Assembly: GCA_038323375.1 (NCBI GenBank)
Contig: JBBQGV010000020.1
Coordinates: forward strand, 6,363-70,362
Reading direction: 5' to 3'
From: JABWAJ01 sp038323375
GTDB taxonomy: Bacteria > Bacteroidota > Bacteroidia > Chitinophagales > Saprospiraceae
Length of the DNA stretch: 64,000 nt
Shown here: in pieces, positions 53,391-61,705 of the stretch
Position numbering within the stretch: the first letter of the stretch is position 1
Layout of the letters: each line of letters opens with the position of its first letter
Translations under genes and position numbers: made by a program
Notes under the pieces: model-generated
The model's input: only the letters and a program-made list of their open reading frames with translations
Database searches by the model: none
Told to the model about the DNA's origin: nothing

Positions 53391-53440
53391 TCCGTTTCAG
53401 GTGTCGGACACTTCCAAAAGTGTTCGACACCTGAAACGGA
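53391..53440. repeat. 50-bp palindrome (GTCGGACAC family, copy P3)
   Basis: Arms TCCGTTTCAG...CTGAAACGGA around the core GTGTCGGACACTT. The only arm mismatch is a G/T pair, which would be a G-U pair in plus-strand RNA. It lies between the convergent dnaE and molybdenum-hydroxylase genes, 7 bp from the latter's stop. Confidence 0.88.
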
Positions 53441-53446
53441 TACCCA

Positions 53447-56400
53447 TCACTCCACCCTCAAATCCCCGATTTCCACCAAACAAGCCTCCCGAATCCGTTG
53501 AACGGTTGCCGGGGCATAAAGGGGGAACCACTCCGAATGCCCCCGATCCTGTCGGGCGGCAAGGATGGCGTGCTTGACGGCAAAAAGCACCGTGGCGGCC
53601 AGACAAAGCGGCGGTTCTCCAACTTCCTTGGAAGAAAAAAGTAAGTTGGGATCTTTTATTTTTCGCGGATACGGAAACAGATCCACATGCATTTCTAAAG
53701 GAATAGAAGTCACTGCGGGTGGCTTGTATTCCCAGGTATTGAGGGAGTTTAAAGCGCCTTTATACGGGCCATCCGGCTGGTAAACCATGTCTTCGTACAA
53801 CACAAAACCAAGCCCTTGTACAAAAGCACCTTCTACCTGGCCAATGTCAATGGCGGGATTGATGCTTTTGCCCATGTCGTAGACCAGATCGGCGCGCAGC
53901 ACGGTCGTTTCCCCTGTGAGTACATCAATTTCTACTTCGGTACACGCCGCGCTGAAAGTGAACCCGACAAACTGGTTCACCGTTTCCGGGATCGTTCCGG
54001 GTTTAAACGTAAACGTATCTGGCGCGTCCGTTTTTTTGCCCCCTTTGATGGCGACCCGCACCTGCTCCGATAAATTGATGCGTTCCTGGTTCGCTTCGTG
54101 CACGACCGCTGGCCAGGAGGTGGCATCCCATTGAATTTTCCGGTAATCGGTATTGTAGGGCAGGGGCACCGGCTGGCCAAAAAGCTGGTAGTTTTTACAA
54201 AAATCCGGGCCTTTGGCGTGCAGCCATTTCTGTAGGCGTTTTTTTAGCTTTTTACAAGCTTCCTCCACGGCTTTGCTATTGAAAGCGGAGCCGGTAGAAG
54301 CGCCGGTGCTGACGGGGTTGGGGATTACGGCCGTGTCCATTTCAGCGATCCGGACAAGACTCAGCGATACCCCCAGACTCTTGGCGGCAATCTGGGCAAC
54401 GATGGTGTTTAATCCCTGCCCCATATCAACGCCGCCCTGGCGCACCAGCACAGAAGCATCCTGATCGTATACTTCAACCAGGGCGCCCGCTTGTTCCAGA
54501 AAAGTGGCGTTGTACCCCGAAGCGTACTTCACCGGGATGAGGGAAATGCCCCGTTTCCGCCAACGGTTTTTTGCATTAAAATCATTCACCTGCGCCAATC
54601 GTTTGTCGAACCCCGATTTTTTTCTGGTAGCTTCCCAAACCCTTTGCAGGTAGCAATCTTTCACGACCTGGCCAAATGGTGTGGTTTGCCCCGTTTGGTA
54701 CAGGTTTTTTGCCCGGACATCTTCCGGAAGCATACCAATGGCGTGGGCAGCTGCCTCCAGTGCTTCTTCCTGGGCGATCAGGCCTTGCACCAGACCCATG
54801 GAACGGAAAGCCGTATTGCTTGCCTTGTTTGTTTTGCATACGTCGGAGGAGGTCTGCCAGTTGGGCACAAAATAGGCCGAATCGCAGCGCAACTGCACAC
54901 AGTCGCTCACCACAAAGGAGGCATCGTAAGTGTATCCCCCGTCCAAATGAAAATCTGCACGCCAGCCCAGGATTTTCCCCTTGTTTGGGCCGTCGCTGGC
55001 AATGGCAACCGCATATTTTGACAACAAAGGATGGCGGTGCCCGTAGACGGCTGTGTCTACTGCCCGCGCATTGGCTAATCTGACGGGTCGTTGGTGCTTC
55101 CAGGCCGCCACCGCTGCTGGCGCTGAGGCAAACATAGACTGGTCGCATTTGCCGCCATAACCTCCGCCAAGGCGTTTCACCCGCACGTCTACTTTGTTTA
55201 GCCTGGGTGTGGCTTCGCCGGGTTTCACGGCAGTAGATTTCAGCACGTCCACGGCGCTCGACTGGATGGAGTCGGGCGATTGCGTGGAAGGGTAGAGGAT
55301 CAATTGCGCATCTTCTCCCGGAAGCGCCAGCGCGGCTTGAGATTCCATGTAAAAATGGAGCTGACTGCCTGTTTCCTGAGCGCCTTTCACCACGATGCAA
55401 GGGGTTTGATCGAGGGTTAGGGCAGCGGGCAGGTCGTTAAGGGCTGTGTTAGCCCAGGTGGAATCGGTTTTTTCCCTCGTGATTTTCCAGATGTGCACCG
55501 GATAGGCGCCCTTATCGGGGAAAATGCTGTCCTGGTCAATTGCCTGTTCGAAACTGATGATGGGATCTTTGGGCGCGTAGTGTATACATTGCGTCAACAG
55601 AAATTGGGCGGCGTCCTGCGCTTCAATATACGTTTTGGCTAAGACGAGGCAAAGCGCCTGCCCATGCGCATTGACCGTTCCTTCATCGGGCTGATCCATG
55701 CCGATGCAAAAAAGCGGCTGGTCGCTGCCCTGGCCGATGGCTTTTGCACCTGGGATGTCTGCTGCCGTGACGATGTCCACAACGCCCGGGAACTGCGCTT
55801 TCAGAACCGCCAATACGGCCTCGGTTGTAGCCTTACCCCGTTTACCGGGCACGATGAAATGAACGGCGGCAGCGGGATACGGACTGGTGGCAAAAGCAGC
55901 TTCCAGACCACGGCGCGGCAACGGAATGTCCTGAGGATAAATGGCTTCGCCCGTCGTTTGAAGAAAGGTTTCTAATTTGATATAGGGCTGGTTAACCGGG
56001 TATTCGTCGGGGTAGGTTTTGTACCTTTGGGTGCCTTTGGAAGCAGGCCGTTCGGTGCGCCTGCCCGCCGACCAGACCGGTGCGGGAACGCTGGCAGGTT
56101 GTTGAGCTTCCATCAACTGCACAAAAAATTTGTACAGAAACGACTGCGCAAGGTGTTGCCTGTATGCATCGGTGAACCCTTCCCAGGGTAGGGCGCTCAT
56201 CCTTGCTGCGCTGTTTTTTTGGATCGTTTTTACGTCCTGCGTCAAAGCGGCCAGGGCTGTTTGGAGCGTTTCATCGTTTAGCGCTTTGCCACGTAAAGCC
56301 TGCTCTGCAAGCGTGGCGTGGAATGCCAATGGCCCGATACCGCCGAGGATGAGGGTGGCGTCGGCAATTTTCCCTGCCGGATCCAACCGAACCCGCATGC

Positions 56401-57724
56401 CTGCATTGACGATGCTGTGGGAGTTCACTTCCCGAAGGGCGCATTTATAGGTTTGGCATATAGACTCTGGGTGGAAAGGGATGGAATAGCCGAGGATCAA
56501 AACGCCTTCCTGCAATTCTTTTGACTTGGGATAGGCTTCGGCAAAATCCAATAAGCCCAGTGTTTTTGCTTCTTTCCAACCCGGACATACTATCCTGACC
56601 TCGGTGCCCATCATGGCCAGTGCGGTAAACATGTCCGATGGAAACGGGGCACCGGTGGTGATGTGCTTCACCACCATCATGGTATTGCCGGCCAGGCTGG
56701 CGGCATTCCGCACGATATTGCCAGCGGTTCGCCCGGCCATGTATTTCACTGCTTCGAGACCCGAATGATGGTGCCCGTCTTTTGCGCCGGAGCTGGCCAA
56801 GGCGGCGTTAAGCAGTTCAATAAACTCGCTGTACGTAAGCGCCGATCCGGCCTCTATATGCGCTTTGCCAATCCGTTGCAACCTTAATTCGGCCAATTGG
56901 GCGATGTCAATAAACACGTGGGGGTCTTCTTTGTATTTGTCGTACACCCCAATGGACGTATTGCCAACGACGAGTCGGGTATTGTCTCCTTGATGGCGAG
57001 ACATTAGTTCAAGCGTTTCCCCGACGTCTCCCGGGCGATACCACGCGTATCCACTGTGGTGGTATTGAACCGGCCGCGCAGGTTTTTTCAATCCTTCCGG
57101 AAATTGTACGGTAATCGTTGGCGCAACATTGACGGTTTCGGCGGGGTCTGTCAGGCACGTCATGCAGCCTTTTTCATCCACCTCCGGATTCCAGTCGCTG
57201 GCGAATTCTTTCTGAAACCCGTAAAGAATGGGCCTGTATCCGGTGCAACGGCAAAGATTGCCGTCAAACATGGCCTGAATCTCTTGTTTGGTACCTATTT
57301 TGGTATCGGGTTGATTCCCTTTTTGCACGACCGCCGCCGTCATGTTCATGATCCAGCCCGGGGTGCAAAATCCGCATTGGGTTCCGTTGTTTTGGGCGAG
57401 GCATTGCTGCACCCGGCTCACGGCTGAAAGGACGCTGCCGGTGCCTTCCACGGTGGTCACCAGCATGCCGTCAAGCGAGGCTAGCGGGTGCATGCAGGAG
57501 TTCATGGAACGGGTAATGATTTGGCCGCTGCTGGGGTCAAACGAAGAAAGCATGACGGTGCAAACCCCGCAGCCTCCTTGTTTACAATTCATCTTTGTCC
57601 CTGTGAGCCCTACTTCGGCTGAGCGCAGGTAATCAATGAGTAGAATGGCCGGGTCTACGTTTTGGATGCAGACAAGGGTGCCATTGAGGTAAAAACGGAG
57701 GTCTGTTGCAGGTGTGGTATTCAT
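53447..57724 (-). CDS. Single-chain molybdenum hydroxylase (xanthine dehydrogenase/aldehyde oxidase type)
   Basis: 1425 residues in one chain, as in eukaryotic XDH; bacterial enzymes are usually split into two or three subunits. Domains in order: plant-type 2Fe-2S (KMNCKQGGCGVCTVML), the second 2Fe-2S domain (QCGFCTPGW ... CRCTGYRPI), FAD domain (about 215-520, RLVVGNTSIGVY), then the Mo-cofactor domains with GGGYGGKCDQS, NTAFRSMGL, GGVDMGQGLN and the catalytic Glu in SKEVGEPPL. At the spot of the purine-binding Glu of bovine XDH (GGKET) this protein has GGKCD, while the FR pair is kept, so xanthine may not be the substrate. No maturation gene is adjacent. Palindrome P3 lies downstream and cutC is about 100 bp upstream. 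Confidence 0.88.
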   Translation of the reverse strand: MNTTPATDLRFYLNGTLVCIQNVDPAILLIDYLRSAEVGLTGTKMNCKQGGCGVCTVMLSSFDPSSGQIITRSMNSCMHPLASLDGMLVTTVEGTGSVLSAVSRVQQCLAQNNGTQCGFCTPGWIMNMTAAVVQKGNQPDTKIGTKQEIQAMFDGNLCRCTGYRPILYGFQKEFASDWNPEVDEKGCMTCLTDPAETVNVAPTITVQFPEGLKKPARPVQYHHSGYAWYRPGDVGETLELMSRHQGDNTRLVVGNTSIGVYDKYKEDPHVFIDIAQLAELRLQRIGKAHIEAGSALTYSEFIELLNAALASSGAKDGHHHSGLEAVKYMAGRTAGNIVRNAASLAGNTMMVVKHITTGAPFPSDMFTALAMMGTEVRIVCPGWKEAKTLGLLDFAEAYPKSKELQEGVLILGYSIPFHPESICQTYKCALREVNSHSIVNAGMRVRLDPAGKIADATLILGGIGPLAFHATLAEQALRGKALNDETLQTALAALTQDVKTIQKNSAARMSALPWEGFTDAYRQHLAQSFLYKFFVQLMEAQQPASVPAPVWSAGRRTERPASKGTQRYKTYPDEYPVNQPYIKLETFLQTTGEAIYPQDIPLPRRGLEAAFATSPYPAAAVHFIVPGKRGKATTEAVLAVLKAQFPGVVDIVTAADIPGAKAIGQGSDQPLFCIGMDQPDEGTVNAHGQALCLVLAKTYIEAQDAAQFLLTQCIHYAPKDPIISFEQAIDQDSIFPDKGAYPVHIWKITREKTDSTWANTALNDLPAALTLDQTPCIVVKGAQETGSQLHFYMESQAALALPGEDAQLILYPSTQSPDSIQSSAVDVLKSTAVKPGEATPRLNKVDVRVKRLGGGYGGKCDQSMFASAPAAVAAWKHQRPVRLANARAVDTAVYGHRHPLLSKYAVAIASDGPNKGKILGWRADFHLDGGYTYDASFVVSDCVQLRCDSAYFVPNWQTSSDVCKTNKASNTAFRSMGLVQGLIAQEEALEAAAHAIGMLPEDVRAKNLYQTGQTTPFGQVVKDCYLQRVWEATRKKSGFDKRLAQVNDFNAKNRWRKRGISLIPVKYASGYNATFLEQAGALVEVYDQDASVLVRQGGVDMGQGLNTIVAQIAAKSLGVSLSLVRIAEMDTAVIPNPVSTGASTGSAFNSKAVEEACKKLKKRLQKWLHAKGPDFCKNYQLFGQPVPLPYNTDYRKIQWDATSWPAVVHEANQERINLSEQVRVAIKGGKKTDAPDTFTFKPGTIPETVNQFVGFTFSAACTEVEIDVLTGETTVLRADLVYDMGKSINPAIDIGQVEGAFVQGLGFVLYEDMVYQPDGPYKGALNSLNTWEYKPPAVTSIPLEMHVDLFPYPRKIKDPNLLFSSKEVGEPPLCLAATVLFAVKHAILAARQDRGHSEWFPLYAPATVQRIREACLVEIGDLRVE

Positions 57725-57820
57725 TTATAGGAAATTAAAATAGAGGAAGATATGATTGTTCTAATCTATAGTCTTGTCTCTGTACTGCCGGTGCAGCACT
57801 TATCTCCATTGCTACGGGTA

Positions 57821-57868
57821 CCTGCTTACGGGTCGGACACTTCCGGAAGTGTCCGACCCATAAGCAGG
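57821..57868. repeat. 48-bp palindrome (GTCGGACAC family, copy P4)
   Basis: Arms CCTGCTTACGGGTCGGACAC and GTGTCCGACCCATAAGCAGG around TTCCGGAA, with one C/A mismatch that becomes a G-U pair in minus-strand RNA. The cutC stop codon (57826-57828) and its last about 11 codons lie inside it. Confidence 0.88.
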
Positions 57869-58533
57869 CACATAAGCAAGGACATCTCTCGCACCGCCTT
57901 CCGAATCGAACGCGCTTTTTCCCCTCTTCCTGACGAGTGAAACTCCCACAACCCTTCTACGGCCATCAATGCGCTTAAATGCTCAGGCCTTACCCCGCCG
58001 CCAACCAAAATCGTCAATCGTCCCGCAGCGTATTTGGCGAAAGCCTTCAAATTTTCGATGCCTTCCAGCGCGGTTGGGCACTGGCCGGAGGTGAGGATGC
58101 GTTGCACGCCAAGTTCGGCCAAGCGGTCAATGGCGGTCAGGGGTTCCTGGCAGCGGTCGAAGGCGCGGTGGAAGGTGAAGGGTAGGGGGTGGGCGGCAGC
58201 GACCATTTGTGCGGTGCGTTCCACGTCTAAGTGGCCGTTTGGGAGTAGCGCGCCGCAGACGATGCCGTCGGCGCCATGTGCCTTGGCTTCGATGATTTGG
58301 TGCAGCAGGCGCGTGAATTCGGCGTTGGTGTAACAAAAATCGCGGCTGCGCGGGCGGATGAGGACAAAAACGGGAATCTGGACGGTGGATTTGACTTTGC
58401 GGAGCAGGGTGGGAGAGGGCGTCAGGCCGCCCACGCTCAGGCGGGCACACAGCTCAATGCGGTCGGCACCCCCGTATTGGGCGTCAACCGCATCGCGCAG
58501 GGACGTGCAAACGATTTCAAGCTGCCGGGTCAT
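57826..58533 (-). CDS. cutC: CutC family protein
   Basis: 235 residues, TIM-barrel. Signatures: LEIVCTSLRDAVDAQYGGADRIELCARLSVGGLTPS, VFVLIRPRSRDFCYT, GADGIVCGALLPNGHLD, FTFHRAFDRC, ILTSGQCPTALEG and the Gly-rich ILVGGGVRPEHL. CutC was linked to copper tolerance in E. coli, though the direct role is disputed. The last about 11 residues (GRTLPEVSDP) are encoded by palindrome P4 and are probably an acquired tail. The gene start overlaps the stop of the cyclase gene by 4 bp (ATGA), so the two are co-translated. Confidence 0.88.
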   Translation of the reverse strand: MTRQLEIVCTSLRDAVDAQYGGADRIELCARLSVGGLTPSPTLLRKVKSTVQIPVFVLIRPRSRDFCYTNAEFTRLLHQIIEAKAHGADGIVCGALLPNGHLDVERTAQMVAAAHPLPFTFHRAFDRCQEPLTAIDRLAELGVQRILTSGQCPTALEGIENLKAFAKYAAGRLTILVGGGVRPEHLSALMAVEGLWEFHSSGRGEKARSIRKAVREMSLLMCLLMGRTLPEVSDP

Positions 58534-60170
58534 GACGCCACTGCGGTGACGCCGGCCGTCTCTCTGGTTACGTAGTACATATCTATGGCGCCTTTGTTTT
58601 TGGCGTCAATTTTACCGCGGTATTCGCATTCAAACTGATATTTCACGAGGTTGTAAGTCATTTCAGAGATGTTGATGCGCCCCGGCTCGCAGTTGCCCTC
58701 CATGCGGGAAGCGATGTTCACCGTGTCGCCCCAAATGTCGTAGGCGAATTTGTTCACGCCCACCACGCCCGCAACGACAGAGCCGGTATGCAGGCCAATG
58801 CGCGCTTCAAAGAACGGTTTGCCCAGACGCAGGCGTTCCTGTTTTTGTTCCTCCAGGAATTGCTGCATTTCAAAAGCGGCGCGGATGATGTTGAAAGGCA
58901 TGGATTTTTGCTCAGAAAGCCCGCTGGCGCACATGTAGGCGTCGCCGATGGTTTTGATTTTTTCCACGTCGCGATACTGGTGGATGATGAAGTCGAAGCC
59001 TTTAAAACAGCGATCCAACTCTTCCACTAAATCTTCGGGCGAGAGTTGTTCCGAGATGCTGGTGAAGTTTTTGAAGTCCACAAACATCACGGTGACTTCT
59101 TCATAGCGGCGCGCTTTCACTTTGCTGAACTGCTTCAACTCCGCTGCGATCTGAGCAGGCAGGATATTGAGCAGCAGCTCATCCGATTTTTCGCGTTCCA
59201 GGTCAATGATCCGGCTTTTTTCTTCAATTTTTCGCTTTGCACGCCGGCTGGAACTGTACAGCAGGAACATCAGGAAAGCCAGCAAAACGAGTACGCCGGC
59301 ACCAATAAAAAAGTAACTGCGCAGGGTCTTTTCTTCAGCTAATGCAGCGTCCGAAATTTGGATGGCTAATTCCCTTTCCGCCAGCACGAGCGAATCGGCC
59401 AGCGCTTCTTTGTTCAGGGTGCTGATGAGGCGTTCCTTCATTTTCTTTTCTTCCTCAATGCGCTTTTTTTCCTCGGCTACTGTTTCCAGCTCTACCTGTT
59501 TGGTGGATAGTTCGCTCGATTTGCGCTGCGTTTCCCGCACCAACTGTTCCTGGCGCACTTCTAAGTGGGATTTGTCGCTGCTCAACTGGTCGCGTTCAGC
59601 CGAAAGGTTGCGCACTTCAAACTCGAGCTTGTCGCGTTCTTTTTCCAAGTCGCGTTTTTGGCGGTCAATGCCTGCTTTTTGCAGGTCAAAGTTGCTTTCC
59701 AAATCGCTGATGCTGGTTCCTTTCTGGCTGAAATAGGTAAAGGCTTCTTCGTAAATCTGGATGGCGCGCTGTTCATTGCGCTGTTTTTTGGCTAAGCGGC
59801 TGCGTTTGTCCACGCTCTTGATGATCAGGTCGGAGTCTTTGGCCTGTTTGGCAAAATTGTATGCGCTTTTCAGCCAAACCTCTACGTTTTTGTCATCGCG
59901 TGCGCGTTCGTAGGCTTCCGCTACCAAATAGGCAGATTGAGCCGACATGCCCGGATTGCTTTGCTGCGTGGCTAAGTTGTGGGCTTGTTTGCCGTATTCC
60001 AGCGCCTTGGCTGTGTTGGTCCGGACATAGGCCTGAGCCAACTCGAAGCTGTAGAGCATTTTTTCCTTGCTCGTTTCCGCTTCCTGCAACTTTTGCTCCA
60101 ATTCTTCAATAGATTGCCCGAATGCAAAAATTGCAAAGCAAACGAAACAGGCAGACAGTAGTGCTTTCAT
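58530..60170 (-). CDS. Membrane adenylate/guanylate cyclase with TPR sensor region
   Basis: 546 residues from ATG 60170. Order: signal peptide (FVCFAIFAFGQ), periplasmic TPR-like helices (about 20-160), a long coiled coil (about 165-265), one membrane segment (YFFIGAGVLVLLAFLMFLLY, about 285-305), then a class III nucleotide cyclase domain (VTVMFVDFKNFTSISEQL, IKTIGDAYMCASGL, FEARIGLHTGSVVAGVVG, YDIWGDTVNIASRME). Metal-binding Asp residues and the IGDxxM region are present, and the WGDTVNIASR substrate motif is typical. It should make cAMP or cGMP in response to a periplasmic cue. Overlaps cutC by 4 bp. Confidence 0.9.
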   Translation of the reverse strand: MKALLSACFVCFAIFAFGQSIEELEQKLQEAETSKEKMLYSFELAQAYVRTNTAKALEYGKQAHNLATQQSNPGMSAQSAYLVAEAYERARDDKNVEVWLKSAYNFAKQAKDSDLIIKSVDKRSRLAKKQRNEQRAIQIYEEAFTYFSQKGTSISDLESNFDLQKAGIDRQKRDLEKERDKLEFEVRNLSAERDQLSSDKSHLEVRQEQLVRETQRKSSELSTKQVELETVAEEKKRIEEEKKMKERLISTLNKEALADSLVLAERELAIQISDAALAEEKTLRSYFFIGAGVLVLLAFLMFLLYSSSRRAKRKIEEKSRIIDLEREKSDELLLNILPAQIAAELKQFSKVKARRYEEVTVMFVDFKNFTSISEQLSPEDLVEELDRCFKGFDFIIHQYRDVEKIKTIGDAYMCASGLSEQKSMPFNIIRAAFEMQQFLEEQKQERLRLGKPFFEARIGLHTGSVVAGVVGVNKFAYDIWGDTVNIASRMEGNCEPGRINISEMTYNLVKYQFECEYRGKIDAKNKGAIDMYYVTRETAGVTAVAS

Positions 60171-60307
60171 GCTGATGTTTATCTTTCGCAAAGGTACATA
60201 ACGTTTTTTTTAAAATTTGTTACAAGCGGTGGATAATTGCAAACGAAATGAAACGCAGTTTTAACTATCTTAGCGGGTAATTATTCAATCAACAAACCTG
60301 ATTTGCA

Positions 60308-61195
60308 ATGAAACTTCTTTTCGCGCTCTTATTGCTCAGCTTGCTGTCTATGGTGCTGTCGGCACAATCTTCTTATTTGAAATTTCGCGAAGACGGCTGG
60401 AGCAGTGAAAAAAGCTGCCCGCAATGCGCCGTTTGCAATGGCCAGCCCGGCGATGTCCTCGAAACGCAAAAAACAATTGCTTTTTATTGTGGCGAAACGC
60501 TGATCGGAACCTGGCAGCTGACCAAACTGAAGCTCGTCGCCTGCGATTCAGTGTACTACCAGACGAATTGTTTTGGCAAAGACGGCATGGGGCCCACGAC
60601 CTTTGCAACGGACGAAGAAGCCATTGGCGACATCTGTCGCGAAGTGCGCTTTTATTGCCCCGGCGCGCTGGAAATCCGCCGCATCGAGTCGCCGCATACC
60701 GATTATTCGCTGAACTTCATCCGCGATTTTTTCTCCTACAAGTTGTACACGGCCCAGGATATGGCCGCCAGACAATCAAGGCCTGCTCCGGTGCTTTCTG
60801 AAGGGGCTGAAGAAGTCTTTAAAGTCGTGGATCAAATGCCCCGATTCCCGGGTTGCGAGGAACTGGCCGGTACGGATCTTGAGAAAAAGCGTTGTGCAGA
60901 CAAAAAAATGCTGGAGTTTGTATATTCCAGGATTCTATACCCACTCGAAGCACGGCAAGAGGGTCTTGAAGGGACGGTGGTCGTCACGTTTATTATTGAA
61001 ACAGACGGGAGCATTTCCAAAGCTGAAATCACACGCGACATCGGAAAAGGCTGCGGCGTAGAAGCGCGTCGGGTCGTCAACCTGATGAACGAAGGAGGTA
61101 TCCGATGGATTCCGGGTCACCAGCATGGCAAACCGGTGCGCGTGCAGTTTAATTTGCCGGTGAAGTTTAAACTGGAAGATCGGAAGGGGAAGTAG
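60308..61195 (+). CDS. Secreted protein with TonB C-terminal-like domain
   Basis: 295 residues. Signal peptide (LLLSLLSMVLSAQ), then an extracellular/periplasmic part with a CxxCxxC cluster (SCPQCAVCNGQPGD) and more cysteines. The C-terminal 100 residues form a TonB-C domain: YPLEARQEGLEGTVVVTFIIETDGSISKAEITRDIGKGCGVEARRVV and W.PG.Q.GKPV...F.LPVKF. It lacks the TonB N-terminal membrane anchor and Pro-rich linker, so it is not a full energy transducer. Its 3' end overlaps the antisense truncated NmrA-like gene by 29 bp. Divergent from the cyclase gene. Confidence 0.78.
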   Translation: MKLLFALLLLSLLSMVLSAQSSYLKFREDGWSSEKSCPQCAVCNGQPGDVLETQKTIAFYCGETLIGTWQLTKLKLVACDSVYYQTNCFGKDGMGPTTFATDEEAIGDICREVRFYCPGALEIRRIESPHTDYSLNFIRDFFSYKLYTAQDMAARQSRPAPVLSEGAEEVFKVVDQMPRFPGCEELAGTDLEKKRCADKKMLEFVYSRILYPLEARQEGLEGTVVVTFIIETDGSISKAEITRDIGKGCGVEARRVVNLMNEGGIRWIPGHQHGKPVRVQFNLPVKFKLEDRKGK

Positions 61196-61598
61196 GCAAG
61201 GGGCAAATTGCCAATTTTTGCTCAAAATCGTACAAGCCGCCAACGACGCCTGTTTCCGGACTGTGCGCGCCAATGCTGGACAGCGTTACGACGTTGGGAA
61301 CGGCGGCTTCCCGCACGGCCGTTGCGATGGCTGTTGCAATCGCATTTTGATAAGCACGGAAATCTTCAGCGCCAAAATTTGGCGGGATGAGGGCGTAAAC
61401 GCCGGTTGCGCCTGTAAAGGTTTGGGTCAGAAACGCGGCATCCGACAAGTCGCCAATGGCAGCGCGGGCACCTTTTGCGACTAAGCCCGCAAGCCGTTCT
61501 GCGCTGCGGCCAATGACGACGACTTCTTTACCGGCTTCCAATAGTTGCAATGCAGCGCGTTCGCCCGTATGCCCGGAGGCTCCTGTGATTACGTACAT
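61167..61598 (-). pseudogene. NmrA-like NAD(P)-binding protein, truncated
   Basis: 143 residues of an NmrA/SDR-like reductase: YVITGASGHTGERAALQLLEAG is the Rossmann GxxGxxG loop, followed by VVVIGRSAERLAGL, GDLSDAAFLTQTFTGATGVYALIPPNF and NVVTLSSIGAHSPETG. The family usually has about 280-300 residues; here it stops just after GLYDFEQKL, and the last about 12 residues run antisense through the TonB-C gene. The C-terminal half has been lost. It lies 103 bp downstream of the TetR gene on the same strand, with a TetR-type operator in between. Confidence 0.7.
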
Positions 61599-61635
61599 GA
61601 TCTTGTTGATTTATGGTGTGAGTAATGATAAACAT

Positions 61636-61653
61636 ACGTACAAGTTGGTATGT
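61636..61653. promoter_or_regulatory. TetR-type operator before the NmrA-like gene
   Basis: ACGTACAAGTTGGTATGT, imperfectly palindromic, matches the site before the TetR gene (62294-62311) at 14 of 18 positions. It lies about 40 bp upstream of the NmrA-like start, where repressor binding would block transcription. Confidence 0.6.
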
Positions 61654-61677
61654 TTTGAGGTCAAAAAAAATAACACA

Positions 61678-61705
61678 TTGGGCGACCGCGAGGGTCGCGC
61701 CCTAC
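61678..61705. repeat. 28-bp dispersed palindromic repeat, copy B
   Basis: TTGGGCGACCGCGAGGGTCG followed by CGCCCTAC, two mismatches from the copy at 35374-35401. It ends at the TetR gene stop codon (61702-61704). Confidence 0.7.

Noticed and set aside
54582..55400. 272-codon open frame on the minus strand
   Set aside because: A shifted frame inside the molybdenum hydroxylase; Arg/Gly-rich translation without family features.
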